A stretch of DNA of 64,000 nt from assembly GCA_938039675.1 (NCBI GenBank), contig CALHUI010000015.1, forward strand, positions 186,001-250,000. Direction: 5' to 3'. The stretch's first letter is position 1. Each line of letters begins with the position of its first letter. Of this stretch, positions 52,404 to 61,682 are shown in pieces. The position numbers were made by a program, and so were the translations under genes. The notes beneath the pieces are model-generated. The model did no database searches, was not told the DNA's origin, and saw nothing but the letters and a program-made list of their open reading frames with translations. Source of the stretch: an uncultured Cytophagales bacterium (lineage in GTDB: Bacteria > Bacteroidota > Bacteroidia > Cytophagales > Thermoflexibacteraceae).

Positions 52404-54929
52404 ATGCAACTGTTTTTATGGCTTTGGCACATGGCATGGCGCGATAGCCGCCGCAGTAGAGGAAAACTGCTGCTTTTTCTTTCTTCTATTGTGTTGGGTA
52501 TTGCGGCTTTGGTGGCAATCAATTCTTTCAATCGCAATTTGAGGCAAGATATTGATGAGCAGGCAAAAGAACTTTTGGGTGCGGACTTAGTGATTTCGGG
52601 TAACCGCCCCCTGCCCGATTCGCTGGCGCGTGTTGTGGCAACGGAAGCAGCCCAACAAGCAAGTGAGTGTTCTTTTGCCTCAATGGTTTACTTCCCGAAA
52701 GCCAAAGGGGTACGGTTGGTACAGGTGCGCGCTCTCGGCGGCGAATTTCCCTTTTACGGACAAATAGAAACACTGCCTGCCGATGCTGCACGCAGTTTCC
52801 AGCAGCAATCGGCGGCATTGGTGGACAATACGCTCATGCTGCAATTTGCGGCTTCCGTAGGCGATACGGTTACTGTCGGCAAATTGCGATTCCCTATTGC
52901 AGGCAATTTGCAGCAAGTACCCGGACAGTCGGGGATTGTGGGCACCGTGGCAGCGCCCGTGTATATCCCCTTTGCCTTGCTGGACTCCACGGGACTTGTA
53001 CAAAAAGGTAGCCGACTCAACTACCGCTACTACTTCAAGTTTGCAGAAAGCACTGACGTAGAATCGCTCCTGAAAAAGTGGGAGGCATCCATTGATAACG
53101 CAGGGTTTAGTGTGGAAACCGTAGAAAGCCGCAAACAAAGCCTTGGGCGGGCATTTGAAAACCTGAATCGTTTTTTAAATCTGGTAGCATTTGTTGCACT
53201 GCTGTTGGGTTGCGTAGGCGTAGCAAGTGCCGTACATGTATATGTGGCCGAGAAAGTTCCGTCCGTAGCCGTTTTGCGCTGTGTAGGCGCAACAGGGAGA
53301 GAGGCTTTTCTGATTTACTTGTTGCAAATTTTATTGATGGGAGCTGCGGGGGCATTCATCGGCACATCGCTGGGGGCTGCGCTGCAATCCTTATTGCCTG
53401 TTGTCTTCAAAAACTTCCTGCCCGTAGAGGTAAGTACGCGCCTGATTCCGGAGGTGCTTGGGGGAGGCATGGCAGCGGGCGTACTGATTGCGCTCTTATT
53501 TGCATTGCCGCCGCTGCTACGCGTGCGCAACGTGTCGCCCCTGCGTACCTTGCGCAGTTCTTACGAAGAGGACAGCAAAAAATGGGACTGGGCGGTGATT
53601 TTGGTGTACCTGCTGACCGCACTATTTGTTGCAGGTTTTGCTCGCTTGCAGGTACGCTCGTGGGTAGAGGCCGCAATGTTTATGATTGGAGTGGCGGTGG
53701 CAATTGTGCTGCTGGTTGCTACTGCCTACCTGCTGATGTGGTTGTTGCGCAAATTTGCCTCTTCGTCGCTGCCCTACGTATGGCGACAAGGCTTTGCCAA
53801 TTTGTACCGACCTAATAATCAGACACTTATACTGATTTTATCCATAGGCTTGGGAACGGCACTCATTGCCACTTTATTTTTTATGCAAGATTTGCTGCTG
53901 AGTCAGGTACAATTTGCAGGCCGCGAAAATCAGCCCAATATGGTGCTTTTTGATATTCAAAACAGTCAGCGAGACGATGTAAACCGCTTGGCAAAGCAAT
54001 TTAACTTGCCGCTTCTGCAACAGGTCCCCATCGTAACGATGCGTGTATCGGCGGTAAACGGCCGTTCGGTGCAAGCCATCAAGGCCGACAGTACTTCAAA
54101 AATTGCTTCATGGGCATTAGATAGGGAATATCGCGTTACCTATCGCGATTCGCTGATAGATTCGGAGCGCGATGCCGGCGGCAAATGGCACGGTAAGGCC
54201 GGCGGCGATACTGTGTTTGTGTCCTTCGATGCACCCTATGCCAACCGAATGGGAGTACGCATAGGCGACCGCATTACGTTTGACGTACAGGGAAAAAGAA
54301 TTGAAACCGTTATTGGCCATTTGCGAAAGGTAGATTTTTCCCGTGTGCAGACCAATTTCGTAGTGCTGTTTCCTGCCGGCGTATTAGAGAATGCTCCTCA
54401 GTTTCACGTACTTGTAACCCGTGTACCCGACGAAAAAGTATCGGCGCGTTTCCAGCAAGCATTGGTGCAGCAGTTTCCTACTGTTTCTGTAGTGGATTTA
54501 GGCCTGATTTTGAAGACTGTGGATGAAGTTTTAGAACAAGTGTCATTTGCCATCCGATTCATGGCTATTCTCAGCATCCTGACGGGCTTATTGGTTCTTG
54601 CCGGTTCGGTAATTATCAGCCGCTACCAGCGCATGAAGGAGAGTGTCCTTTTACGTACTTTAGGTGCCGTGCGCCGCCAAATTTTGCAAATCAATGCTGT
54701 CGAATATCTGGCCATAGGGCTGGTTGCATCTCTTACGGGGGTATTGTTGGCGCTTGTAGCAGCATGGGCGCTGTCGTATTTCAGTTTTGAAATCATTTTC
54801 GCACCCAAACTATTGCTGCCGCTGACAACCGTAGGAAGTATCACGGCACTGACGTTGCTAATAGGTCTGTGGAACAGTCGCTCTGTCATCAATCGTCCGC
54901 CGTTGGAGGTGCTGCGCTCCGAAACGTAA
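52404..54929 (+). CDS. FtsX-like ABC transporter permease (YbbP type)
   Basis: The 841-residue protein has an N-terminal membrane segment (KLLLFLSSIVLGIAALVAIN), a periplasmic MacB-PCD-like domain, then two FtsX domains. The first spans residues ~255-370 (ESVAVLRCVGATGRE-like AVLRCVGATGREAFL) and the last ~715-830 (ESVLLRTLGAVRRQILQINA), with further membrane segments between them. It matches the large YbbP-like permeases, which with an ATPase (YbbA) are linked to lipoprotein or lipid handling and ester export. No ATPase gene is adjacent here. Confidence 0.87.
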   Translation: MQLFLWLWHMAWRDSRRSRGKLLLFLSSIVLGIAALVAINSFNRNLRQDIDEQAKELLGADLVISGNRPLPDSLARVVATEAAQQASECSFASMVYFPKAKGVRLVQVRALGGEFPFYGQIETLPADAARSFQQQSAALVDNTLMLQFAASVGDTVTVGKLRFPIAGNLQQVPGQSGIVGTVAAPVYIPFALLDSTGLVQKGSRLNYRYYFKFAESTDVESLLKKWEASIDNAGFSVETVESRKQSLGRAFENLNRFLNLVAFVALLLGCVGVASAVHVYVAEKVPSVAVLRCVGATGREAFLIYLLQILLMGAAGAFIGTSLGAALQSLLPVVFKNFLPVEVSTRLIPEVLGGGMAAGVLIALLFALPPLLRVRNVSPLRTLRSSYEEDSKKWDWAVILVYLLTALFVAGFARLQVRSWVEAAMFMIGVAVAIVLLVATAYLLMWLLRKFASSSLPYVWRQGFANLYRPNNQTLILILSIGLGTALIATLFFMQDLLLSQVQFAGRENQPNMVLFDIQNSQRDDVNRLAKQFNLPLLQQVPIVTMRVSAVNGRSVQAIKADSTSKIASWALDREYRVTYRDSLIDSERDAGGKWHGKAGGDTVFVSFDAPYANRMGVRIGDRITFDVQGKRIETVIGHLRKVDFSRVQTNFVVLFPAGVLENAPQFHVLVTRVPDEKVSARFQQALVQQFPTVSVVDLGLILKTVDEVLEQVSFAIRFMAILSILTGLLVLAGSVIISRYQRMKESVLLRTLGAVRRQILQINAVEYLAIGLVASLTGVLLALVAAWALSYFSFEIIFAPKLLLPLTTVGSITALTLLIGLWNSRSVINRPPLEVLRSET

Positions 54930-54940
54930 TTGAATCAATT

Positions 54941-54970
54941 AAAAAAGCCCTGTATTGTGTGCAGGGCTTT
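54941..54970 (-). terminator. Intrinsic terminator after htpG
   Basis: AAAGCCCTG (54944-54952) pairs with CAGGGCTTT (54962-54970), with a 9-nt loop. On the minus strand the stem is followed by TTTTTT (54946-54941), making a proper terminator 24 nt after the htpG stop. It could also stop transcripts from the converging permease gene, though the T run on that side is short. Confidence 0.8.
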
Positions 54971-54993
54971 CAAAATATCGGCAAAACAAAATT

Positions 54994-56802
54994 TTAATTC
55001 AGCCACTCCAAACTGCGATTCAGAAAAGCAGTTAAATCTTTGCCGTTCAACATGTTTTGCGCCAACAAAGCAAGGTCGTAGGTATGGCGGGCGATTTTTT
55101 CTTTCTCCTCGGCTGTTTGTGCCTTAACCAAGCGATTAATCAGTGGGTGATTCCCATTAATGACGATATTCATTTGGTCGGGCAAATTGCTCATATAGTC
55201 CATACCTCCACCAACCATTGCCATTTCTTTCATGCGGCGGAAAAACTCGGGCAATACAATGCTTACAGGAAGTTCATCCGTAGAAAGTGCCGATACTTCA
55301 ACTGTTTCTTTGCCGCTCACTTTTTTGAACAACTCAATTACCTCTTTTTTCTCATCTTCGGAAAGAATAACATCAGCAAGGTTAGATTTTTCAATCAGCT
55401 TGTCAATGATTTCTGCATCTACTCGCTTTAATTGTGCTTTTTCAAATTTGCGCTCCAAAAATCCGGCAAAATGGCTGTCTATTACACCATTGAGCAGTAG
55501 CACGTCATAGCCGCGTTTTTCGGCTGCCTGTATGTAAACATCTTGCTTTTCGGGATTGTTGGTGTAGAGCAGTACAAGGTTGCCGCTTTTGTCGGTTTGA
55601 TTGGCCTGAACATGCTCTTTATACTCGTCAAAAGTAAAGTATTTGCCTTGCGTATTTTTGAGCAATGCAAATGCAGAAGATTTCTCGGCAAACTTGTCAT
55701 CGGTAATCATTCCGTATTTAACAAAAATATTTATGCCTTCCCACTTTTGCTGATAGGCCTCACGGTCTGCCTTGAAGAGCTCTTGCAACTTATCGGCTAC
55801 TTTGCGCGTGATATAGTTGTTGATTTTCTTAACATTGCTGTCTGCTTGCAGGAAGCTGCGCGAAACGTTCAGTGGAATATCGGGCGAATCAATTACACCA
55901 TGCAGCAAGGTTAGGAACTCAGGTACAATATCTTTCACTTCATCGGTAATAAACACCTGCTTTTGGTATAATTGAATTTTGTTGCGGTTCACCAATTCGT
56001 TTTTCACTTTCGGGAAAAACAGGATACCTGTTAAATTGAACGGATAGTCCACATTGAGGTGAATCCAGAACAGCGGGTCTTCTGCCATCGGATACAACTC
56101 GCGGTAGAAGTTCAAGTAATCCTCGTCTTTGAGGTCGGCAGGGGCTTTGGTCCACAGCGGCTGTGTATTGTTGATAACATCGTCTTCCAGCGCTACTTCT
56201 ATCGGCAGGAATCTACAATACTTGGTTAAAATTTCGCGCAGGCGGAAAGGCTGTAAAAATTCTTCCGAATCGGGTGCTATGTGGAGTATCACATCTGTTC
56301 CTCGTTCGGCTTTTTCGGCAGGAACAATTTCAAACTCGGTGCTGCCTTCGCATGTCCACTGTGCAGCTTGTGCACCTTCTTGCCATGACTTGGTTATAAT
56401 GCGTACCTTTTCAGCTACCATAAACGCAGAGTAGAAACCTAAGCCAAACTGACCGATGAGTTGCTGGCTTTGGTCTTTGTCTTTATATTTTTCAACAAAT
56501 TCCTTAGCGCCGGAAAATGCAATTTGATTGATGTATTTCTTGATTTCCTCTGCGGTCATACCAACACCGCGGTCGCTGATGGTAATGGTTTTGGCATTTT
56601 TATCCAGACTAATTTTGATGCGGGTTTCCCCGATTTCACCATTAAATTCGCCCAAGGCAGCCAGACTTTTGAGCTTTTGCGTAGCATCTACGGCATTGGA
56701 AACCAACTCACGCAGAAAAATTTCATGGTCGGAGTACAAAAACTTCTTGATAATCGGGAAAATATTTTCGGTATGAATGGAGATAGAACCTTTCTCTTGC
56801 AT
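54994..56802 (-). CDS. htpG: Molecular chaperone HtpG (Hsp90)
   Basis: The 602-residue protein is bacterial Hsp90. It has the GHKL ATP-binding N-domain (FLRELVSNAVDATQKLK, ISDRGVGMT, IGQFGLGFYSAFMVA), a middle domain with the NVSRSFLQ catalytic-loop region, and a dimerisation C-domain. Length is close to the E. coli protein (624). It assists folding and remodelling of client proteins under stress. A long inverted repeat lies immediately upstream of the ATG, and a good terminator follows the stop. Confidence 0.96.
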   Translation of the reverse strand: MQEKGSISIHTENIFPIIKKFLYSDHEIFLRELVSNAVDATQKLKSLAALGEFNGEIGETRIKISLDKNAKTITISDRGVGMTAEEIKKYINQIAFSGAKEFVEKYKDKDQSQQLIGQFGLGFYSAFMVAEKVRIITKSWQEGAQAAQWTCEGSTEFEIVPAEKAERGTDVILHIAPDSEEFLQPFRLREILTKYCRFLPIEVALEDDVINNTQPLWTKAPADLKDEDYLNFYRELYPMAEDPLFWIHLNVDYPFNLTGILFFPKVKNELVNRNKIQLYQKQVFITDEVKDIVPEFLTLLHGVIDSPDIPLNVSRSFLQADSNVKKINNYITRKVADKLQELFKADREAYQQKWEGINIFVKYGMITDDKFAEKSSAFALLKNTQGKYFTFDEYKEHVQANQTDKSGNLVLLYTNNPEKQDVYIQAAEKRGYDVLLLNGVIDSHFAGFLERKFEKAQLKRVDAEIIDKLIEKSNLADVILSEDEKKEVIELFKKVSGKETVEVSALSTDELPVSIVLPEFFRRMKEMAMVGGGMDYMSNLPDQMNIVINGNHPLINRLVKAQTAEEKEKIARHTYDLALLAQNMLNGKDLTAFLNRSLEWLN

Positions 56803-56807
56803 ATCTG

Positions 56808-56841
56808 ATTAGACATTAAACCGATTGGTCAATTGTCTAAT
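56808..56841. repeat. Inverted repeat immediately upstream of htpG
   Basis: ATTAGACA (56808-56815) is inverted as TGTCTAAT (56834-56841), 18-nt spacer, ending 5 nt before the htpG ATG. It could be a repressor site or a 5'-UTR hairpin covering the start; the sequence differs from the CIRCE element (TTAGCACTC-N9-GAGTGCTAA). Confidence 0.45.
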
Positions 56842-56910
56842 TCCATGCCAGCAAGCATAGCATACGGAATATTCACCTGCAACTGACAAAACGTCAGGTT
56901 TTTGATACTG

Positions 56911-57345
56911 TTAAAAACTGAGCTTCTTTTTCATGCGGCAGATTTTCATATCGGCAGATTGCTCTACCATAATTTCATCCATGATTTGTCTGACTAGAAA
57001 CAATCCGATACCGCTTCGCTTTTTTTCGCAAAGAATCTGTTTGACGGTGGGAGTTTCATAAAGTGCCATGTTAAAACTGTCAGGTTTGCTGTCTTTTACC
57101 TCAAAATAAACCCCGTCATTGGCACGACTGATTTTAACATCAATGGTATCCGAATCGTTGCAACTGTGCGAATGGATAATCAGATTGGCACATACCTCAT
57201 CCAATGCAAGTACAAGCAGGTATTGTTGTTCGTCTGTGATTGCCCATCTGCTCAACACCTCTTTGGTAAATTGCCGCAGCGTGTTTAACGATTCGCGCCT
57301 GCAATTAAGGCTGATGCGATGCTCCCATTGCTGTTGTTGCTTCAT
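56911..57345 (-). CDS. RsbW/SpoIIAB-like anti-sigma serine kinase (HATPase_c_2)
   Basis: The 144-residue protein is a lone GHKL ATP-binding domain: LALDEVCANLIIHSHS for the N-box, VKDSKPDSF for a diverged G1 region, and KKRSGIGLFLVRQIMDEI for G2. This is the partner-switching kinase class that binds a sigma factor or other target and phosphorylates a STAS protein. Its start lies 41 nt inside the STAS gene, giving strong coupling. No sigma factor or SpoIIE-type phosphatase gene is adjacent, so the target is unknown. Confidence 0.82.
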   Translation of the reverse strand: MKQQQQWEHRISLNCRRESLNTLRQFTKEVLSRWAITDEQQYLLVLALDEVCANLIIHSHSCNDSDTIDVKISRANDGVYFEVKDSKPDSFNMALYETPTVKQILCEKKRSGIGLFLVRQIMDEIMVEQSADMKICRMKKKLSF

Positions 57346-57658
57346 CGGTAGTTGTGTAAACTTTTACTACTTGGTCTAAACCCAAAATTTTCAATATATT
57401 GCCGATTTTAGAACTTACGTTGCAAAGTGCAAAAGGTATATTCTTATCCTCACACTCGCCATGCCGTGAAATAAACACCCCGATGCCTGGAGAGGAAACA
57501 TATTCCAAAGCGCTGCAATCTATCAGAATAGCCGTTGGACGTTCGGCTATAACTGCCTCTATTGCATTGTCAAAAACTAATGCAGAGCTTGCATCCAACT
57601 CGCCTTTTACCGATATTATGACTACACCTTGCTTAACTTCTTTTTTTACTTCTACCAT
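57305..57658 (-). CDS. STAS-domain anti-anti-sigma factor (RsbV/SpoIIAA-like)
   Basis: The 117-residue single STAS domain has VKGELDASSALVFDNAIEAV and the phospho-site helix LEYVSSPGIGVFI, where one of the two serines before Pro-Gly should be the phosphorylated residue. In the known scheme, unphosphorylated STAS protein captures the kinase and frees its target. It overlaps the RsbW-like gene by 41 nt, and the two form a transcriptional and probably regulatory unit. Confidence 0.87.
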   Translation of the reverse strand: MVEVKKEVKQGVVIISVKGELDASSALVFDNAIEAVIAERPTAILIDCSALEYVSSPGIGVFISRHGECEDKNIPFALCNVSSKIGNILKILGLDQVVKVYTTTDEATTAMGASHQP

Positions 57659-57766
57659 ATTTTAACGTTTTTTTAAAGTTTCGGTTGTGTTGGGCATCGC
57701 CTTTTTCTACCTCACAAAGCTATCAATTTTATGCAAGCTGTAAAGTTTATCGGTCATAGTCATCAC

Positions 57767-57795
57767 AAAAAAAGCCACTCCGATAGGAGTGGCTT
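57767..57795 (-). terminator. Intrinsic terminator after homogentisate dioxygenase
   Basis: AAGCCACTCC (57772-57781) pairs perfectly with GGAGTGGCTT (57786-57795) around a 4-nt loop. On the minus strand it runs into seven T (57773-57767). It lies 28 nt after the hmgA stop. Confidence 0.87.
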
Positions 57796-57823
57796 GCATA
57801 ATTGCTTGCTTGGCGGCAGCGCA

Positions 57824-58981
57824 TTACTCCATCCAAGATTTGTAATAAACACCATCGTCTAAGCGCATAGCCTCTTCGGTTAGTGCCAGCGGACGGAAAG
57901 TGTCTATCATGACAGCAAGTTCTTTGGTTTCTTTTTTGCCGATGCTGCGCTCCATTGCGCCTGGATGCGGCCCGTGCGGAATACCGCCCGGATGCAGGGT
58001 AAACATCCCGATTTCCACATCGTTGCGGCTCATAAAATCGCCGTCCACATAGTAAAGAATTTCTTCCGAATCTATGTTGCTGTGATTGTATGGCGCAGGT
58101 ATGGCTTGCGGGTGATAGTCGTACAGGCGTGGGCAGAACGAACAAACAACCAGTGCATCGGTTTCAAAGGTCTGATGTACAGGGGGCGGCTGATGAATCC
58201 GTCCGGTAATAGGCTCAAAATTGTGGATGCTGAAACCGTAAGGGAAATTATAGCCATCCCACCCTACCACATCAAAAGGATGAGAGGCATAGATGATTTC
58301 ATGAATTATGTTCTGCTTTTTCACTTTAATCATGAAATCGCCCTTTTGGTCATAAGTTTCCAAGTCGGCAGGCAACTTGTAGTCGCGCTCGCAGTAAGGA
58401 GAGTGTTCTAACAATTGCCCAAACCAGTTTCTGTAACGCTTGGGCGTGTAGATAGGCGAACGTGACTCCATCCACAAAATGCGATTATCCGTACCGTCAA
58501 ATTCCAATTGATAAATCATGCCCCGCGGGATGATAAGATAATCGCCGTATTCAAAAGGAATCGTCCCCATTTGTGAACGCAATTTACCACTGCCTTTGTG
58601 GATAAACAGCATTTCATCGTGGTCTCCGTTTTTGTAAAAATAATCGGTTACGCTTTTGCGTGGAGCGGCCACCCCGATAGTACAATCGTTATTGACAAAG
58701 AGCGGAATGCGGCTTTGCAAATAATCATCGGCGGCAGGGGCTTGAAAACCGCGCAGCTTGCGCGCCATGATATTATGTTCAATGACAATTTTTGGAGCAA
58801 CACTATATGAATTGACAATTTCTTTTACCATTGTTGGGCGATAAATGTGATACATCAGTGCTGACATACCTACAAAGCCCTCTGTACCAAACAGTTGCTC
58901 GTAGTAATAGCCGCCTCCGGGCTTTTCAAAAGTGATGTGCCGCTTATGCGGAATTTTGCCGAGTTTATGATAGATAGGCAT
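57824..58981 (-). CDS. hmgA: Homogentisate 1,2-dioxygenase
   Basis: The 385-residue protein has the cupin-like fold and motifs of HmgA: an N-terminal GKIPHKRHITFEKPGGG start, then IIPRGMIYQLEFDG. The iron centre is formed by His and Glu of YNHSNIDSEEILYYVDG and the His of HPGGIPHGPHPGAME. It opens the homogentisate ring to maleylacetoacetate in tyrosine/phenylalanine degradation. The other pathway genes (hydroxyphenylpyruvate dioxygenase, fumarylacetoacetase) are not in the window, and the gene stands alone with its own terminator. Confidence 0.93.
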   Translation of the reverse strand: MPIYHKLGKIPHKRHITFEKPGGGYYYEQLFGTEGFVGMSALMYHIYRPTMVKEIVNSYSVAPKIVIEHNIMARKLRGFQAPAADDYLQSRIPLFVNNDCTIGVAAPRKSVTDYFYKNGDHDEMLFIHKGSGKLRSQMGTIPFEYGDYLIIPRGMIYQLEFDGTDNRILWMESRSPIYTPKRYRNWFGQLLEHSPYCERDYKLPADLETYDQKGDFMIKVKKQNIIHEIIYASHPFDVVGWDGYNFPYGFSIHNFEPITGRIHQPPPVHQTFETDALVVCSFCPRLYDYHPQAIPAPYNHSNIDSEEILYYVDGDFMSRNDVEIGMFTLHPGGIPHGPHPGAMERSIGKKETKELAVMIDTFRPLALTEEAMRLDDGVYYKSWME

Positions 58982-59061
58982 GGGCTAACAGTTTATTGAC
59001 ATGACATTAATTAGTGTAACAAGTATAGTACTTTTTGTCCAAAAATGCAATTAAAAGCTTT

Positions 59062-61671
59062 TTAGGAGGTTTCTTCATCGGCAGGCGGTGGCGGCATCTT
59101 TTTACCTGTCAGTTTTCGGTAAACTTCGTCAATATCGAGTGTGCCCTCTGCCAGAAAGTGGCGCAGTTGCGTATTGAGGTATGAAACAATAAACAACAAA
59201 CCGCCAATGATAATCAACAAAAGGATTTGCGTAAAGCGCGAAACCCGCCAAATATCATAGGCCAACAACTTGATGAGCATAGCACCCAACAAGGCGGATG
59301 CAATAATGCGAAAATCTCTTATCCGCAATTTTACGCCGAGCAGCATCAGCCCAAAAGCAATGAACGACCATAGAATAGGATACAAAAATAACCGCGTTTG
59401 TTCAAGCAATTGCCCGATACTTTCAGCAACGGGCAAATCAGGATTATAGCCGAACAATATGTAGAAATGGTCGAGCTCGGCGGTGAGATGGAATACCAAT
59501 GCAATACATGCCAACCATACTACGTAATCAATTTTTGCGGAGTTTGTGTCATGTGCACTTTGTTCTTCGTCTGCTTGCTGCAAAGCAGGATTGAAGATTC
59601 CGTATTGGTAAGAAAGCAGCAAATAAATAGCTGTCAGGTCGAGCGTAAGGTTAATATAATGAACAAAAAACCAAATAGCTTTTGCTGTGCCTGCAAGAAA
59701 TTCGTTTCGCAAGCGCACAACTTCCGGATGTGCAAAAATGATATAGGAAAAAACAGCGGTTACGAGGATATAATTGGCAATTTTCTGAAATCGGGTGTTT
59801 TGAATGCGCATAGTAGCCAGCCACAAGAGCAGGGCGAAAATAGTATTGTAAATTCCGATGACCAGACGCTCCAACGAAGGGTGCGAAAATCGGTGATAGG
59901 TCAATTCTATATTGCCGCATAAGTAAATCAACAATACACTGATGCCAGCCAGCAATGCCTGAAAAGCACGTGCATCATATGTAAGAAACATGAGCCGTTC
60001 ATTGGGTTGCTGCGTTTGCACCTGCATACGCACTACTATCAAACAACCCGCATAAATCACAAACGAGGCAAGCGTGGCAAGTACCGCATCGTTGAACAGA
60101 AAATCGGGAGTAGATACGCCCGCATAAGTGGCATACCAAATGGTAAATAAGACAATCAGCGAAGCAGTAAAGGTCAGCAGCGCAGCATCTCTGAACAAGG
60201 CAATGCGCCAATAACGGGTCAGCAGCAAGAGTGCCAGCGTTTCGGCCAACCAAGCCAAATGGAGGGTAGTTTTTGTATGCCAAATAAACACGATACCCGC
60301 ACTAACACCCAGCAAAGCAAAAGTTTGAAGGTATTTTCTAATATAGGGGTCGCTATCTTTTTTGTTGTAGAGCCACCAGCCGAATGTACCGTTGAATATC
60401 CCCAGCCCCATTAGCCACCAGCCCAAATAATCACCTACAAGGAAGTGAGCACTCAGCAGGCGGTACACAGTCCACACAAAAAACAAAGCATTCAGCGCAA
60501 AAAAGAACAAGTCGCGCTCACTCATGGGAACTTCTGTGTCATCCTTTAAGCGGCGCAGGCTATGCAGCAAATGCATGGAAAAGTAAGTCAGGTAAAACAA
60601 GGTGGCAAACACAAGCCCTGTTTGCAGCATAGGCAGGTTTCCTAAATTCACACGCCACATCCAACCTGTAAAAATCAGCACGGTAGTAATGAAGGTGAGA
60701 TAATTCAGCAACACCCAGCGCTTGAAGTATGCTACCGTAATGGTGCCAACAGTAATCAGCAACAAATAGCCGAAAAAGTAGTCATAGTAAATTTTTTCAC
60801 CAACGACAATAAAAGGCGTAATATATGCGCCAATAATGGCTAAAACAGCGAAATAGCGGCGCTCATAGTACAGCGAAAGCCACAGCGAAAGCCCGATAAT
60901 GACAAGCATGAGCAAAAAAGCAACGGGCTGACTAAGAAAGTGGTACTCCTTGAATGCCAAATAGTTAGTGTAATACAGAATAGAAAGCGCAGAAGTGGCG
61001 AACAACAAACTGAAAGTTTCATTACTGAGTTCTACGCGTTTGGCAATACCAAACAAGATACCCGATATCAGCAAGCCGATACCGACACGCGCCCATTCGG
61101 GCAGTACACCTTCGGCAATACCGTAGCGAATCAGCATACCCACTCCAATAGTGAAAATCAGAACGGCAATTTTGCTGAAAACATCTTCATAAATGAATTT
61201 TTCAAAGTCATCTTTGCCTTTGGCAAGCCGTTCCAGAATGAGTTGGCGAGTTTTTTCGTAAGGAATAGCCCGCCGCTGCGTTACTGCTCTGATTTGTTCT
61301 TCCAGTTCGTCTTCTTCCGGCTCTATAAATGCTTTAAGATAAACTTTTTGCTCAATTTTTTTCCAATCTATGGAAGTGCTTTCTGCTTCTTCTTTCTTTT
61401 CATTTTCTGCACGCTGCTTTGGCGGCACGTAAAACGGATAATGGCTAATGTCATAGTCCTTGGTGGCTTCGTAGATCCCTTTTTCGCAAAGCAACCGATA
61501 ATCGGGGTCTTGGTCAAGCGGATGATACTCTCCCCACGACTTCTGAATAGCTTCCCGATTGGTTAATATTTCAGACAAAAAACGATTCATCCGCTCGGCA
61601 AGCGGGTCTTTGTTGTTCTGAGGCTTGTTCTCCTCATTCTGCGGGGAGATATGTTCAGGGGTGTCCGGCAC
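59062..61671 (-). CDS. DUF2339 polytopic membrane protein
   Basis: The 869-residue protein has a charged soluble N-terminal region of ~160 residues. More than twenty hydrophobic segments then run to the end, starting with VFSKIAVLIFTIGVGMLIRYG and ARVGIGLLISGILFGIAKRVE, which are DUF2339 marks. The C-terminus returns to a short soluble tail ending in a Pro/Glu-rich stretch. Function is unknown; the family is an integral membrane group. The start is GTG at 61671; the nearby ATG is out of frame. The small membrane-anchored protein gene lies 11 nt upstream. Confidence 0.85.
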   Translation of the reverse strand: MPDTPEHISPQNEENKPQNNKDPLAERMNRFLSEILTNREAIQKSWGEYHPLDQDPDYRLLCEKGIYEATKDYDISHYPFYVPPKQRAENEKKEEAESTSIDWKKIEQKVYLKAFIEPEEDELEEQIRAVTQRRAIPYEKTRQLILERLAKGKDDFEKFIYEDVFSKIAVLIFTIGVGMLIRYGIAEGVLPEWARVGIGLLISGILFGIAKRVELSNETFSLLFATSALSILYYTNYLAFKEYHFLSQPVAFLLMLVIIGLSLWLSLYYERRYFAVLAIIGAYITPFIVVGEKIYYDYFFGYLLLITVGTITVAYFKRWVLLNYLTFITTVLIFTGWMWRVNLGNLPMLQTGLVFATLFYLTYFSMHLLHSLRRLKDDTEVPMSERDLFFFALNALFFVWTVYRLLSAHFLVGDYLGWWLMGLGIFNGTFGWWLYNKKDSDPYIRKYLQTFALLGVSAGIVFIWHTKTTLHLAWLAETLALLLLTRYWRIALFRDAALLTFTASLIVLFTIWYATYAGVSTPDFLFNDAVLATLASFVIYAGCLIVVRMQVQTQQPNERLMFLTYDARAFQALLAGISVLLIYLCGNIELTYHRFSHPSLERLVIGIYNTIFALLLWLATMRIQNTRFQKIANYILVTAVFSYIIFAHPEVVRLRNEFLAGTAKAIWFFVHYINLTLDLTAIYLLLSYQYGIFNPALQQADEEQSAHDTNSAKIDYVVWLACIALVFHLTAELDHFYILFGYNPDLPVAESIGQLLEQTRLFLYPILWSFIAFGLMLLGVKLRIRDFRIIASALLGAMLIKLLAYDIWRVSRFTQILLLIIIGGLLFIVSYLNTQLRHFLAEGTLDIDEVYRKLTGKKMPPPPADEETS

Positions 61672-61682
61672 GCATAAATGAT

